Origin: Scenedesmus sp. ARA3
Lineage: Eukaryota; Chlorophyta; Chlorophyceae; Sphaeropleales; Scenedesmaceae
Direction: 5' to 3'
Length of the DNA stretch: 64,000 nt
NCBI GenBank assembly: GCA_004335835.1
Contig: RWJK01001652.1
Location: 48,434-112,433, forward strand
Shown piece by piece: positions 1 to 12,000 of the stretch (position 1 is the first letter of the stretch; the number at the start of each line of letters is the position of its first letter). A model generated the notes under the pieces. The model did not search any database and was not told the DNA's origin. It worked only from the letters and a program-made list of their open reading frames with translations. The translations under genes and the position numbers were made by a program.

Positions 1-537
1 GGAGCCTCCTGAGGATACTCTGCAAGGTAACACAGCAACCAGCTGGAGCCCCAGGACCCTACACCAGCGACGCACTGCACACGCGACAGCGGTATCGTGT
101 CCTGCTGCCGCTTGGCGCCAAGCCTGCGGCCTGCTAGACTTGGTACTACCAATTGGTGGTACCGTCGACGTCTTTCATAACATGCGATGGCTATCGTATG
201 CAGCAGTTGCCACCTATGAGCAGCAGCCGATTCTGCAAGCTCTGTAGCACTGGACCCAGTTACCTTTTCACCTAGGTTTTCACAGGCCTGTGATAGCCAC
301 AGCCAAGCAAGACCACACACCAAACTGCACCAGAACAAACCCATGCCAACCCAGCCTGGGAGCACGGCAACAAAAAAATATGGGAGCACGGTGGGAGCAT
401 CAACGTCTGACGTGATTTAAATCAAAGCAAGCTATTCACAACCTGGGCACAGCAATTGAAATCAAAGAGGAGAGCCATCAGCACTGCCAGAACTCACTAA
501 ACCAACAAGTTTTCATAACCAGGCTGTTGCGCCACTC

Positions 538-585
538 TAGCCCGCCCACACGTCCTCCAGGTAGCGCTTCACCTCCAGCTGCTGG
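538..585 (-). repeat. Echo of the P450 fusion's terminal codons and stop
   Basis: About 40 bases nearly identical to 805-850, covering the last codons and the TAG stop of the P450-reductase gene. It lies about 260 bases past the real stop. It is best read as a tandem duplication that spanned the stop codon, so the reading frame ends in the original copy. Confidence 0.7.
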
Positions 586-597
586 ACTCCAGGTAGG

Positions 598-664
598 TGC
601 ACTCAACAGCCCAGGGATTTGCCCTCTCACACACATGAGAGGGCAATGCCCTGGGTTGAATGCA
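598..664. repeat. Long imperfect inverted repeat (hairpin)
   Basis: Two arms of about 30 bases pair around a 6-base loop (CACACA at 630-635). The inner 11 bp, TTGCCCTCTCA against TGAGAGGGCAA, are perfect. The outer part pairs CCCAGGG with CCCTGGG, then TCAAC and TGCA, with small mismatches. A second short palindrome (GCATTTT-AG-AAAATGC) follows at 662-677. It falls beyond the predicted poly(A) signal of the P450 gene. It could be a small inverted-repeat element or a small-RNA hairpin. Confidence 0.7.
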
Positions 665-733
665 TTTTAGAAAATGCAGCCCAGCTCAACAGCCTGGCAC
701 CTAGCTGGCTGTTTCACAGCATTGTCATCAAGC

Positions 734-738
734 TTACA
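734..738 (-). terminator. Poly(A) signal TGTAA for the P450 fusion gene
   Basis: Read on the minus strand this is TGTAA, the usual chlorophyte polyadenylation signal, about 67 bases after the TAG stop at 805-807. The motif and distance are seen; its use is inferred. Confidence 0.55.
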
Positions 739-804
739 GTAGCGGATGGCTGTGGCATGCAGCGTCAATGCATGCTGCGCCATTTTAATGCCGTGCAGCG
801 CTCT

Positions 805-3800
805 CTAGCCCGCCCACACGTCCTCCAGGTAGCGCTTCGCCTCCAGCAGCCCGCCCATCCAGCTCTCAGCAGCAGCAGCGTTGCGGCCACCACACGACTT
901 GGCCATCTCCTTGAAAGCATTGCGCACATCTGGCGCCATGCGGCGCGCATCGCCGCACACGTACACGTGCGCGCCCGCCTCAAATAGGCCCCACAGCACG
1001 GCGCCCTGCTGCAGGATCAGGTCCTGCACGTACACCTGCAGGGGGGATGTAACACGGAAAGTAACAGAGAAGGTAACAACCCTAGTCTGTGTCTGTATGT
1101 CTGCCACAGCGCGGGACCCTGCTGCAGGATGAGGTCCTGCACATACACCTGCAGGGGTGAATGTAACAGAGACAGTAACAGAGAAAGCAACAACCCTAGT
1201 CTGTGTCTGTATGTCTGCCACAGCGCAGGGCCCTGCTGCAGGATGAGGTCCTGCACGTACACCTGCAGGGCGGATGTAACATAGAAAGTAACAGAGAAAG
1301 TAACACCCTAGTCTGTGTCTGTATGTCTGATACAGCGCGGGGCCCTGCTGCAGGATGAGGTAGCCCTCCAGCTCAGCCCCAAGGCACCCAAACCCACTGG
1401 CCATCTAGCAGCTTCAAATGCCTGGCCACACCCTACAGCAGCCGTTCAAGGTCAATCTGTCGTTTAACAAGCTGCAGCAGCTGTCTCCCTTGCTCACCTT
1501 GCTGGCCCCTGGCTCCCTGCTGAAAGCGACATGCAGCCCAGCCAGCACACCACTCTTGACATAGCCCTCCAGCTCAGCCCCAAGGCACCCAAGCCAACTG
1601 GCCATGTAGCAGCAAAACATGCACTACCACTCCTGCAGGGCTTCAAATGCCTGGCCACACCCTACAGCAGCCGTTCAAGACCAATCTGTCGTAAAACGCT
1701 GCGGCAGCTGGCCCCCTTGCCCACCTTGCTGGCCCCCGGCTCCCTGCTGAAGGCCACGTGCAGCCCAGCCAGCACGCCACTCTTGACGTAGCCCTGCAGC
1801 TCGACCTCGGCAAACCAAACCGGATGGCCATCTAGCAGCAAAAAATGCACGGCAACCACTGCAGGCCTAAAGAAGCCTGCAGCAGCCGATCACTTTCATT
1901 CAACACACTGCAGCAGCAGCTGTCTCCCTTGCTCACCTTGCTGGCCCCCGGCTCCCTGCTGAATGTCACATGCAGCCCAGCCAGCACACCCAAAGCCAGG
2001 CAGCCCTCCAGCTTAACCTCAACAAACCAAACCGAATGGCCATTTCGCAGCAAAACACGCACGGCGAACTGCTGCAGGCCTAAAGAAACCTGCAGCAGCC
2101 GATCACCGCCATTCAACATACAGCAGCCACAACTGCCCCCCTTGCTCACCTTGCTTGCGCCCGGCTCCCTGCTGAATGCCACGTGCAGCCCAGCCAGCAC
2201 GCCACTCTTGACATAGCCCTCCAGCTCAGCCCTGTAGATGAAGTCCTCCACGCTGCTGCGGCAGCCAAAGAAGAGGTGCGCGGGGCCCAGGGCTGCACCA
2301 CCAGCAGCGAGTGCGGCGCGCTCCTGCAGGAAGCCCATCATGGGCGCCACACCAGTGCCTGCACAGCCACAGGTGCGGAAACCAGGTTACTTTATGGTTT
2401 AGGTATTTGGGTTACAGAGTTTCAAAGGGTTTGTGGCAGCCAGTGCGACGCGCTCCTGCAGGAAGCCCATCATGGGCGCCACGCCGGTGCCTGCACAGCC
2501 AAACGTGATGTAGGTCGGGTTTAGGGTTCCAGAGTTAGGGTGTTTGTGGCAGCGAGTGCGGCGCGCTCCTGCAGGAAGCCCATCATGGGCGCCACACCGG
2601 TGCCTGCACAGCAACAAGTGGTACAAGTATATGTGCTTTAGGGTTGCGATCAGATCAAGGGTTTGGTGGCAGCCAGTGCAGTGCGCTCTTGAAGCCCTCA
2701 TCATGGGCACGGCGCCGGTGCCTGCACAGCCAGCCGCACAGCACGCGGTCAGCGCAGCACATAGTGCCTGCAGTAGCGACTGTTGTGACGAAGCATCCAC
2801 ACACTCTCAAACATGAGGAAATGCATCAGCATGTTCGCAGTCTCCCCTCACCTGGCCCAATCATGATGACAGGCACAGCAGGGTCCTTAGGAAGCCTGAA
2901 GCTGCTGCTCAGCTTGCGCACACAGCCCAGCAGCTTGCCGCCCACAGGCGTGGCGTTGATGGTGGCTGAGGCTGCGCCCCTGTGGAGCCGCCCGCTGGGT
3001 GTGGTGAATGCCACCAGGCCCACGCTGATGCTGCAGGTGCCGGGGCGCGCCAGTGGGGAGCTGCTGATGGAGTAGTAGCTGCAGGGCAGGCAAGGCAAAC
3101 ACAGCGCAGGGATGGGTGGCAGAGGGACAAGTACGCATGGTGCTGTATGCAGGAAGTAGGCTCAGGCTGTGTATGCAAAGGAAAGGAACCACCGGGGGAA
3201 TAGCTGCGGTACACCATGCCAAGCAGAGAGCTGCTGATGGAGGCAATCATCATCATGATGGAGCACTGCTATGCGGTGCACATGGAGCCACAACCAGAGT
3301 TTTGTTATGCATCTGATGAGGTGACAACATGCATAGTTATGGCAGCGCCATTATGCAGCATGTGGCTGTCGCAGTTGCGTGCTCACCGTGGCCCCATGCG
3401 TGGCAGCAGGTTGGCCAGCTGATCCAGTGACACGCTGAGCGACTGGAACTGGCCCAGCAGCTCAACCAGCGTCAGGCGCTGACCAGACACCTGCAGCCAG
3501 CCAGCAGCAGCAGGTGTTTGACGGCCTATCGAGAACGCCTTGCCCAGCACGACACAGTACAATGAGGAACAGCAACCACAGGCAGCCAATCGAAAGCAGC
3601 ACCCAGTCTTGATCTGCTGCACTCAATCCCCTCCACTACACACATGCCCTGCCAAAGCTTCTTGAGAACAGCTCACCCTCTCCTTGTACCCCTCCTCTGT
3701 GGCCAGCTGCCTGCTGCTCTAAGCCGCGCTGCACGACAAGACTGGCGTCGTGTCCCGCGTAGCACCATGTCAGCGCTCCTTTTCTCATCAAATTCAAAGC

Positions 3801-6800
3801 AATAACGTTGTAATGCAGGACAATGATGCCAAGGAGCCGCACCTTCTCTTTGTAGCCCTCCTCTGTGGCCAGCTGCCGCAGCGCCGCAGCCTCAGGCGGG
3901 CAGGGGCAGGCCTCCGCCAGCAGCGACACGGTGCGCTTGCTGGGCACGGCAGCCAGGTCAACCAGCCACGTCAGCGCGTCAGACACTGACAGGATCAGGC
4001 TCAGGCCGCCGCTGCTGCCCAGGCTGCGCGCACTGCCGGAGCCGCCCTCAATGTTGGCGCGCCACTGCACGCGCTCCGAGCCTGCAGCCAGTGAATGACA
4101 CCAACGTGGCAGCCAGCAGAGGGCGGATGGTACAAATTGAATTAAATAGTGAATTTGCTATTTGCGTCGCTCCTTCTGTGCGCCACTCCACGCACTCAGC
4201 GCCTGCAGCGGCACCAGACAAGAACCGCATGTTAGTGAGGCAAGCAGCAGCAGGCAGGAGGAGTGACAAGCCAAGCAAAGAGCACTGCCGGAGCCGCCCT
4301 CGATGTTGGCACGCCACTGCACGCGCTCCGAGCCTGCAGAAAGCGGCAGCAGGCAAGTACCGCATGTCAGTGAGGCGGTGCTCAGCAGGCAGGAGGAGTG
4401 GGATGCCAAGCAGAGAGCACTGCAGGAGCCGCCCTCAATGTTGGCGCGCCACTCCACACGCTCCGAGCCTGCAGAACAGGCACCAGATAAGTGCCTCATG
4501 TCAGTGGGGCAGGGAGCAGCATGCTGGAGGAGTGACAAACCAAGCAGAGAGCGCTGCCGGAGCCGCGATCAATGTTGGCACGCCACTCCACGCGCTCCGC
4601 GCCTGCGACATCACCAGAAAAGTGCCGCATGTTAGTGAGGCAAGGAGCAGCAGGCAGGAGTTACAAAGCGAGCACTACCAGAGGCACCCTCAATGTTGGC
4701 GCGCCACTCCACGCGCTCACCGCCTGCAGCAGAGGCACCACACATCAACGCGCAAGACATGTTCAGGGCATGTTTGTATGGCAGCAGGCTGGAATAATCC
4801 AAGGCAAGCAAGCAGCCACGATTGCAGCTGTGAAAGATATATGTCCACGCCATCACCAAACACGTCACCACGCCCTGTCTACAGCTGAATAATGCAGCAT
4901 CATTGTGACAATCTCACTGCGACTGCCTGCTGCTCCCACCTGTCAGCCCCAGGCGCTTGAGTGCAGCCGCCACCAGGGCCTTGTCATTGTTGCCCATCAC
5001 CTCCAGGTGGTCGCCCGCGCTGTACTGCCCCGCCTCCCCTGCAGGCAGCGCCAGCTGCACGTGGCGCGTGCTGCGGCTGGCGCCGGGGCCCTGCAGCTCC
5101 CGGTTCTCCAGCACCTGCAGGCAGCAGCAGCAGCAGCAGCAGCAGGTGTTCAGTGCACAGCAGGCACATGACAGCTGCGGCTGGCGCCGGGGCCCTGCAG
5201 CTCGCGGTTCTCAAGCACCTGCAGACAGCAGCAGCAGCAGCAGCAGCAGCAGGTGGTGTTCAGCACTAAACAGGGGATGTAATGGATGCTTGCAGATGAC
5301 TGTTGCAGTACATAGGTGGAGAGGAAGACAGGCATGTGCTCACAGAGCGCGCATTGAGTGGCACCCTGTTGTTTCCCCTACGCAGCCACCTGGCTGTTAC
5401 ATGTCGTTGTGTAACAAATCGAACGGTTCTCACCTCCAGCAGGTGATAGCCGTCCGGCTTTGCAGCCCTCAGCTGCGCAATGACCGTCTCCACACTGAGC
5501 GCCTGCCCAGGCTCACTGGCCTCCAGCAGCCGCAGCTGCAGCCGAGCCTTGGCCTCGCCTACAGTAGCAGCAGCAGCAGCAGCAGCAGCGCAGCTGTCAC
5601 AGCATGTGCGTGGTGTATAAGGCGTGATGTACACGCATTGCAGTACATCGGCACCTGTACCAGGCAGGCTCATGTCAACACGCAGCAAGCTGTCGACAAA
5701 ACCTCAAACTCATGATGCTGCCGCACCTGCCGCCGCGCCGCTGTTGACTGCAGCCACGTATGCCTCTGGCGGGTTGACTCCGAACGTGACCAGCAGCCCC
5801 CGCAGCACCTCGCGCTGCCACTCGTCAAAAGCCTCCATCCAGTCGTTGCTGTCCACGTCGCTGCAGCGCATCTCCATCACCTGGGGTTTTCAAGGTGTGC
5901 ATGTTTGGCAGGCAGGGCATGCAACCACAGGTCAAGCACTCACATCAAAATCCCAAGGCGGTCAACATACTTTCATTCTGAATTGGTGTTGAGTGCAAGC
6001 AGCAGCAGAGTGGTTGGCACCAGCTGCAGGAACCGTACATATGTTGCGCGCATGGTTCCCACCTGTGTCGCGCCGGCGCGCGCCAGCCCCAGCGCCACCT
6101 GTGTGGGGAAGGCCTGGTAGGTCTGCGCCCACTGGCTGTTGCCCACACCAAACACGCTGAAGGTCACCTTGGACAGCGAGCCTGCAGAGGCAGCAGCAGC
6201 AGCAGCGCAACGGTGTTCAGCAATCAAACACCGGTCTTTCACGCTCTGTTTTGCAAGAAGCATGCTTCCATTCTTGAACGCTGCTGCTGCTGCTGCTGCT
6301 GCTGCTGAATATCTGGCTTTTTGTTCAAAGCAATGTGCAGGGCTCATCCCTTGCTCACCGTCCGCCTGCTTGGGCAGCCAGCGCGCAAACTCGGCCGCAT
6401 TATCAGGCGGCGTGCCATTGTACGTGCTGCTGATCACCAGCAGGGCCCCCGCCTCTGGCAGAGCACCGCCTGCTGGCCCTGCAGGTGTGGCCATCACACT
6501 GTCCAGGCTGGCCGTCTTGGCGGCAAAGCCTGCGGCTGCGGCTTGGCCAGCCAGGCTGGATGCCAACTCCTCACAGGTGCCTGCAGGTTGGGGGAAAAAA
6601 GCGGCAAAACATGCTCTACGGTGCAGCTGTGGCTAGCACAGAGGGCGTGGGGGTGTTGCGGCAGGCGCTTGGCAGACAGCAAGTCGCTTGACAGCTGCAC
6701 TTTCACAGACAGGCGCTGATGGTGCAGTACTACACGTGTCTCATGGTGAAGTGGTGAAGCCGCAGATAAGGGCCACAGAAGGCATCATGAACTCTGCCAG

Positions 6801-9067
6801 CAGCAGGGGCTGCTGCCATGCCCCATAAAGTGCACGCTGAAGCTTCTGCAGCAACATACTGCAGCGCAAGGCTCAGCAACGCTACTACTGCACCAACCAG
6901 CAAAAAAATAGGACACCAAGCAGTCAGTCACGAGCATGCGCAGCAAGCCTCACCTGTGTTGGAGCCGTACAGGATCAGCAGCGGCGTGCCGTGCGACGCC
7001 TCAGCCGCAGCAGCAGCGGCTGCAGGCGCGGCGTCATTCTGTGCAGCTGCAGGGGCGGCGCCCTTCTGTGCGGCTGCGGGCGCTGCTGCTCCTGCCTTTG
7101 CTGCTGCCACTTGGCTGCTGATGCTCTGCACATGCGCATGAGCACCACAGTACCACAGCCAGTGAGGCGTCAGCAGCGCATTCTCAACACTAACCCAGCC
7201 ACACTGTGTTTGGACGCGCAGGATATGCTGCAAGTTTTCAAATTCCAGGTCATGCACTGTAGCCATGTCACAAGCTGCAAACATAACGCTCGCACCTACC
7301 TCCAGGACTGCGCCGCTCTCCTTGCGCTTCCAGATGCGCAGCGCCAGGTGGTGCGGGGTGGGCGCGGCACCACCGTCAGCCGTGCTGGGCAGCGGGCGTG
7401 CAAAGCCCTCCGGCACACGGAACCTAGTGGTTGTGATGATATTCAAGGCAGCAAGCGCAGGAGCAGGCGCGAGCGGTGTGTAAATGCTGGGGTGGGTTGG
7501 GTAGTGAGCCATGCTGGGCAGCGGGCGGGCAAAGCCCTCAGGCACGCGGAACCTGGCGGGCGGGTGCAGCATGAGGGCAACAGGTGCAGGCATGTAGCGT
7601 GTCCGGCTTGGGATGAGGCGGGCTCGTCAGGTGTTGCTGGTGATGGTGGCAGTCAGTTGAGGCGCTTGAATGTGGCGCTGGTGCCGTCTGATGATACGTG
7701 GACACAGCGCGTGCTGGCTGGCCGGATGTGAGTTGGCAGCAACAGCCGCGAATAAAACAAGGCAGGCGTCCCAGCAATGCCTTGCTTCATGCAGCTTCCT
7801 ATTTGCAGGCATCCTTCTGCAGTTGGTTTGTTGCGTTTTTTGCATCAGTAATCAGCCAGTGCTGCAGCTCACTTGAAGCAGCGCAGCACCATGCACAGGA
7901 AGAGCTTGCCCTCCCACAGCGCAAACTGGCTGCCGATGCACGCGCGCACGCCAAAGCCCCACGGGTTGAACGCGTTGGGGTGGCGGCCACTGGCCTCCGC
8001 AGCACCTGGCCGCGCAGCAGCAGCAGCAGCAGCAGCAGCAGCGTGAGGGACATGATATCGCCAAATTAATGAAGCCAGGAAGCAGCACAGGCACCTTGCT
8101 TGCACAGAGCTGGACACATGCATGGGTTGACGTAATCTGTCTGCCCAGGCGCTTGCACCACCTTCAACCTTCAAGCACATGGCATGAAGCGCTCCAGGCT
8201 ACAGCGGTTGGTTCACCAAACAGCACGAGCTGATCACTCAAAACACTCAACTGCAGTACAGCGCATGGCTGGGTCAGCCGCACCTGGCATGAAGCGCTCA
8301 AGGCTACAGCGTTGCGGTCTCCAAACAACACCAGCTGGTCACTCAAAGTATCCTGTTTCACCAAAGCCGCACCTGGCATGAAGCGCTCGGGGTTGTAGGC
8401 GTTGGGGTCCCCGAAGCTGCCTCCCCACTGGTCCTCACGCCGCTGCAGCGCCACGTTGTTGATGTCCACGCGCTGACCCTTGCGCACAAACCAGGTGCCT
8501 GCACAGGTGGCACAACAGCGCCAGCACATAGCAGCACAAAAACAAGGTATCAGCATCAGCTGATACGTCACAACATGCAGCATGTCCACGCGCTGACCCT
8601 TGCGCCACAAACCAGGTGCCTGCAAGGCAAGGTGTACAGCAGCACCGCGGCGCAACAATTTGCCTGAGCAGTCACCAGGCTGACAGATGTGTGACAAGGT
8701 CGTATGTGGCAGCAGCTGCTACAGGTGGCAGACAGGTCAACTGACCATCAAGTGTGGTGTCAGCATTCACAGTGGCTGTGCCTAATGCGGCCTGTCAGCT
8801 GTCAACAATGTACCCCGCAGCTCATCAGTCATAATTTGTGGCATGACAGACGCATAAGCACATGTTTTGGCTCACCCTTGAGTGTGGTGTCAGCATACAC
8901 AGTGGCATGTATCTCGCAGCTTATTTGTCGCAAAATGTGGCAACACGAAGGCAGCTGCTGTTGCTCACCCTTGAGTGTGGTGTCTGCGTACACGTCGCGC
9001 GTGACTGTGCCCACTGCGGGGTGCAGCCGCAGCGCCTCCCTGAAGCACGCCTCAAGGTACAACTGGT

Positions 9068-9099
<32 letters not shown>

Positions 9100-12000
9100 T
9101 GCAGCAGCACAGGCAGGCAGTTCACATACTCTGGCAATGTCGGAACACTCAACAATGATCAAGCAGCACACGCGCTACCGCTGGTTCATCTGCCTGACCT
9201 TCCAGTGCTTGATGTGCACATCAGCATGTGCATTACGCGCAAAAGCGCGCTGGCCTGTCACGTGTGCAGCTCTCAGGCAAGCATGTAGCAGCTCGAACGG
9301 CGCCTGGCATCAGGGCTCTGGACACTTCAGGTAACGGACCGCTGGAAGATGCCAGCTAAAAGTTTTGTTGAACGTTTCCCCTGGGAAAGATAGCTCTGAA
9401 AACGGTGATTCAAGGCTAAAACATCACGCACCAGCTTGGGCACGTCGTCAGCTCGTGGCTCGCAGCGCTCCCCCAGCACTGTGCTGATCTCCGCCAGCGC
9501 CTTGGCCTCCACCTCGGGGTGGGTGGAGATGTAGTACAGCGCCCACGCCAGCGTAGCAGCAGTGGTCTCGTGGCCTGCAGCACAGCACAGATGGACAAGC
9601 ATCGCGGGACTTCAGGACATCATCGTGTGCGTTGTTAACATGTGAATGAGGTGCAGGCAGAGCTGTTACATGTGATGGTAGCGCCGCTTCCTTTGTGTTA
9701 CTCCGCAGCCGCATAATGTTTTGCTGCTCAGATGCCAACACTACCACGCAGCAAACCACAAAAGACAACAAGCTGCACATCACGCCTGGCAACACACGTC
9801 TGCCGCTGCGTGCGGCACCGCATCTGCTGCTGCAGTGTTTCCCAGCCACGCACCGGCGATCATGAGGTTCATGACCTGGCCGTAAATGTTCTGCAGCCGC
9901 ACGTAGTCCCCGGTGGAGGGGCTCACGTCGTTCAGCATGGCACTCAGCACAGACTGGGGGCCGCCAATCTCGCCCTGCAACGGTTAAGCAAGTGTATTGG
10001 AGCAACAGAGGTGTCTAGAGCGCAACAAACAAGACCGCTGCCTTGCAGTGATATTCTTGTCGAGCAAGTGTGTATGCAAAGCAGTGCTGTTGGTTGTGTG
10101 TTTGAAAATGCAGCAGTAGGCTTGCCAGCAGCGCAGCCATGGCGACAACAGCACGTCTGCCTGCCGCAGGGACGGCACAGCACAGGGCTGTGCGCAGCAC
10201 CAACATCCACCACACAACTGCAAGATCAGCAGCTGAACAACCAGATTATTTGGTGTGCCGACTAATCACCTTGCGTGTGCGCTCCAGCAGCTCGCTGACC
10301 ACGTCGTGGCTGGCCTGCAGCGCAGATGCCTTCTTCTTGGCCAGAGCAGCAGCGCCATCAAAGAAGGGGTTCCACGCCGCCAGGGAGCCAAACTCGGACT
10401 CAACGGTGGCCCTGGTGGTGCGGGTGGCAGCGGCAGGATGCTATGTGAGGGGGCAAACACACACACACACATGTGAACACACATGTGACTTCAGGTAACA
10501 TGTTCAACAGGAAGACCATGCAGCATGTGTTTCCTGCAGCGTGCACAGCCACACGTCAGTGCATGCGGCAATTGAGAAACTTGATGATCAGGTGCGGCCT
10601 GGTACCATAAGACAGGAGTCCAGCTGAGAGGATTGCTGGCTGCACAGCTGCCCAGCGCCGACTCCAGGCAGCATCTCCAGATCAAGCCGAAAGCAAAACC
10701 AATAAAAAACCGGCCACATTGCCGCACACGCAGCAGCTCACCTGCCCAGCGCCGACTTGAGGCAGAAACGGAAGGCGTCGATGAACTTGTGCAGCGGCTG
10801 GCCCGCAGCCTTGGCCTCCACGTTGCCCATGTCCTGGCGCAGCAGCAGCAGCAGCAGCAGCACTTACAATCGGCAGTTGCGCCAGCAGCAGCAGGCCGTG
10901 ATGCATGCATGCACACCACCTGCATGCATGCACCCCAAGTGTCACTGTAAATACCCATGAGCAGCAGCAGCAGCAGCAGCGCCAGCCCAGCCGTCTCACC
11001 ATGCCCATGGCCGCCTTGACCACCGCGTCAGCCGTCATGCATGTCAGCCAGTCGCTGACGCCCTCAATGGTGCCGCCCTGAGGCATCTGCGCCCACGCCG
11101 CCACAAAGCTGCGCGTCTTGTCCAGCAGCACCTGCCAGCAGCAGCAGTAGCGGCAGTAGCAGGGGCAAGGGCCATGGGCACATGCACATGTTGACTGCGC
11201 GTGGGAACTGTGCCACGCATTGGGCGCATCACAAACTAGCAGCGTCAGAGCTCGCAGAGAGCAAGCCGAGCTGTACCATACAGCACAACGGCGTGCACGG
11301 ATACACTCAGCACTGTGCTATGCGTTTGCACCGGCGTGCACACTCCACTTCTTGTCTTGTGCTCACCCCAAAGTAGTTCTTGATGCGTATCTGGTTGAAG
11401 GCGCGTGGCAGCAGGCCGTGTGCCACCTGCCAGTCCTTGTCCAGGGTGCTGCTGGTGAACAGGCCGTTGCCTGGCAGCAGCAGCAGCAGCAGCAGCACAA
11501 AGAACGTGTCACGCCGAGGTGATGTTTTCGCTGCTTCAGCTCAAACTCTTGTACATACAGGCCCATGAGTGGCCGCAGGACATGCGGTGCTGGTGCACAG
11601 AAAGCCCCCCAGCACGGCACGGCGCCCAGACATCAGCAAACACTCACAGACCAAGCAAGAGCCTGCACCATTGCACTGATGAGCTGCAGCAGCACGGCTG
11701 CTGATGCTGGCTGGTCACTGCCTGCTGCTGCCTGTAATCCACCACCGGAATGCTGCTGCATGCCCATCCCCATCGCTGCTGCCGCTGCCGCTGCTGCTGC
11801 TGCCGCTGCCGTGTCGAGCAGTCGCCCTCACCTGCCACCGCCTGCAGGCTCCGCTCAGCCTTCCTGCGGCCCCACAGCTGCACACAGACAGCAGCAAGCA
11901 GCAGGAGGTATTAGCATGAGGCACAGCCCCAGTGAGTGCCCACATGCAGGCTGTGCTGCTGGCATGTTGCAGCGATCATTGCTTCTGCACGCCTCATCTG

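Larger units (their letters stand above)
1..804. other. 3' flank of the P450 fusion gene, no gene recognised
   Basis: No coding region is convincing here. The right part is the expected 3' UTR of the minus-strand P450 fusion gene, with a poly(A) signal, a hairpin and a duplicated copy of the gene's last codons (listed separately). The first 500 bases are unassigned. Confidence 0.5.
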
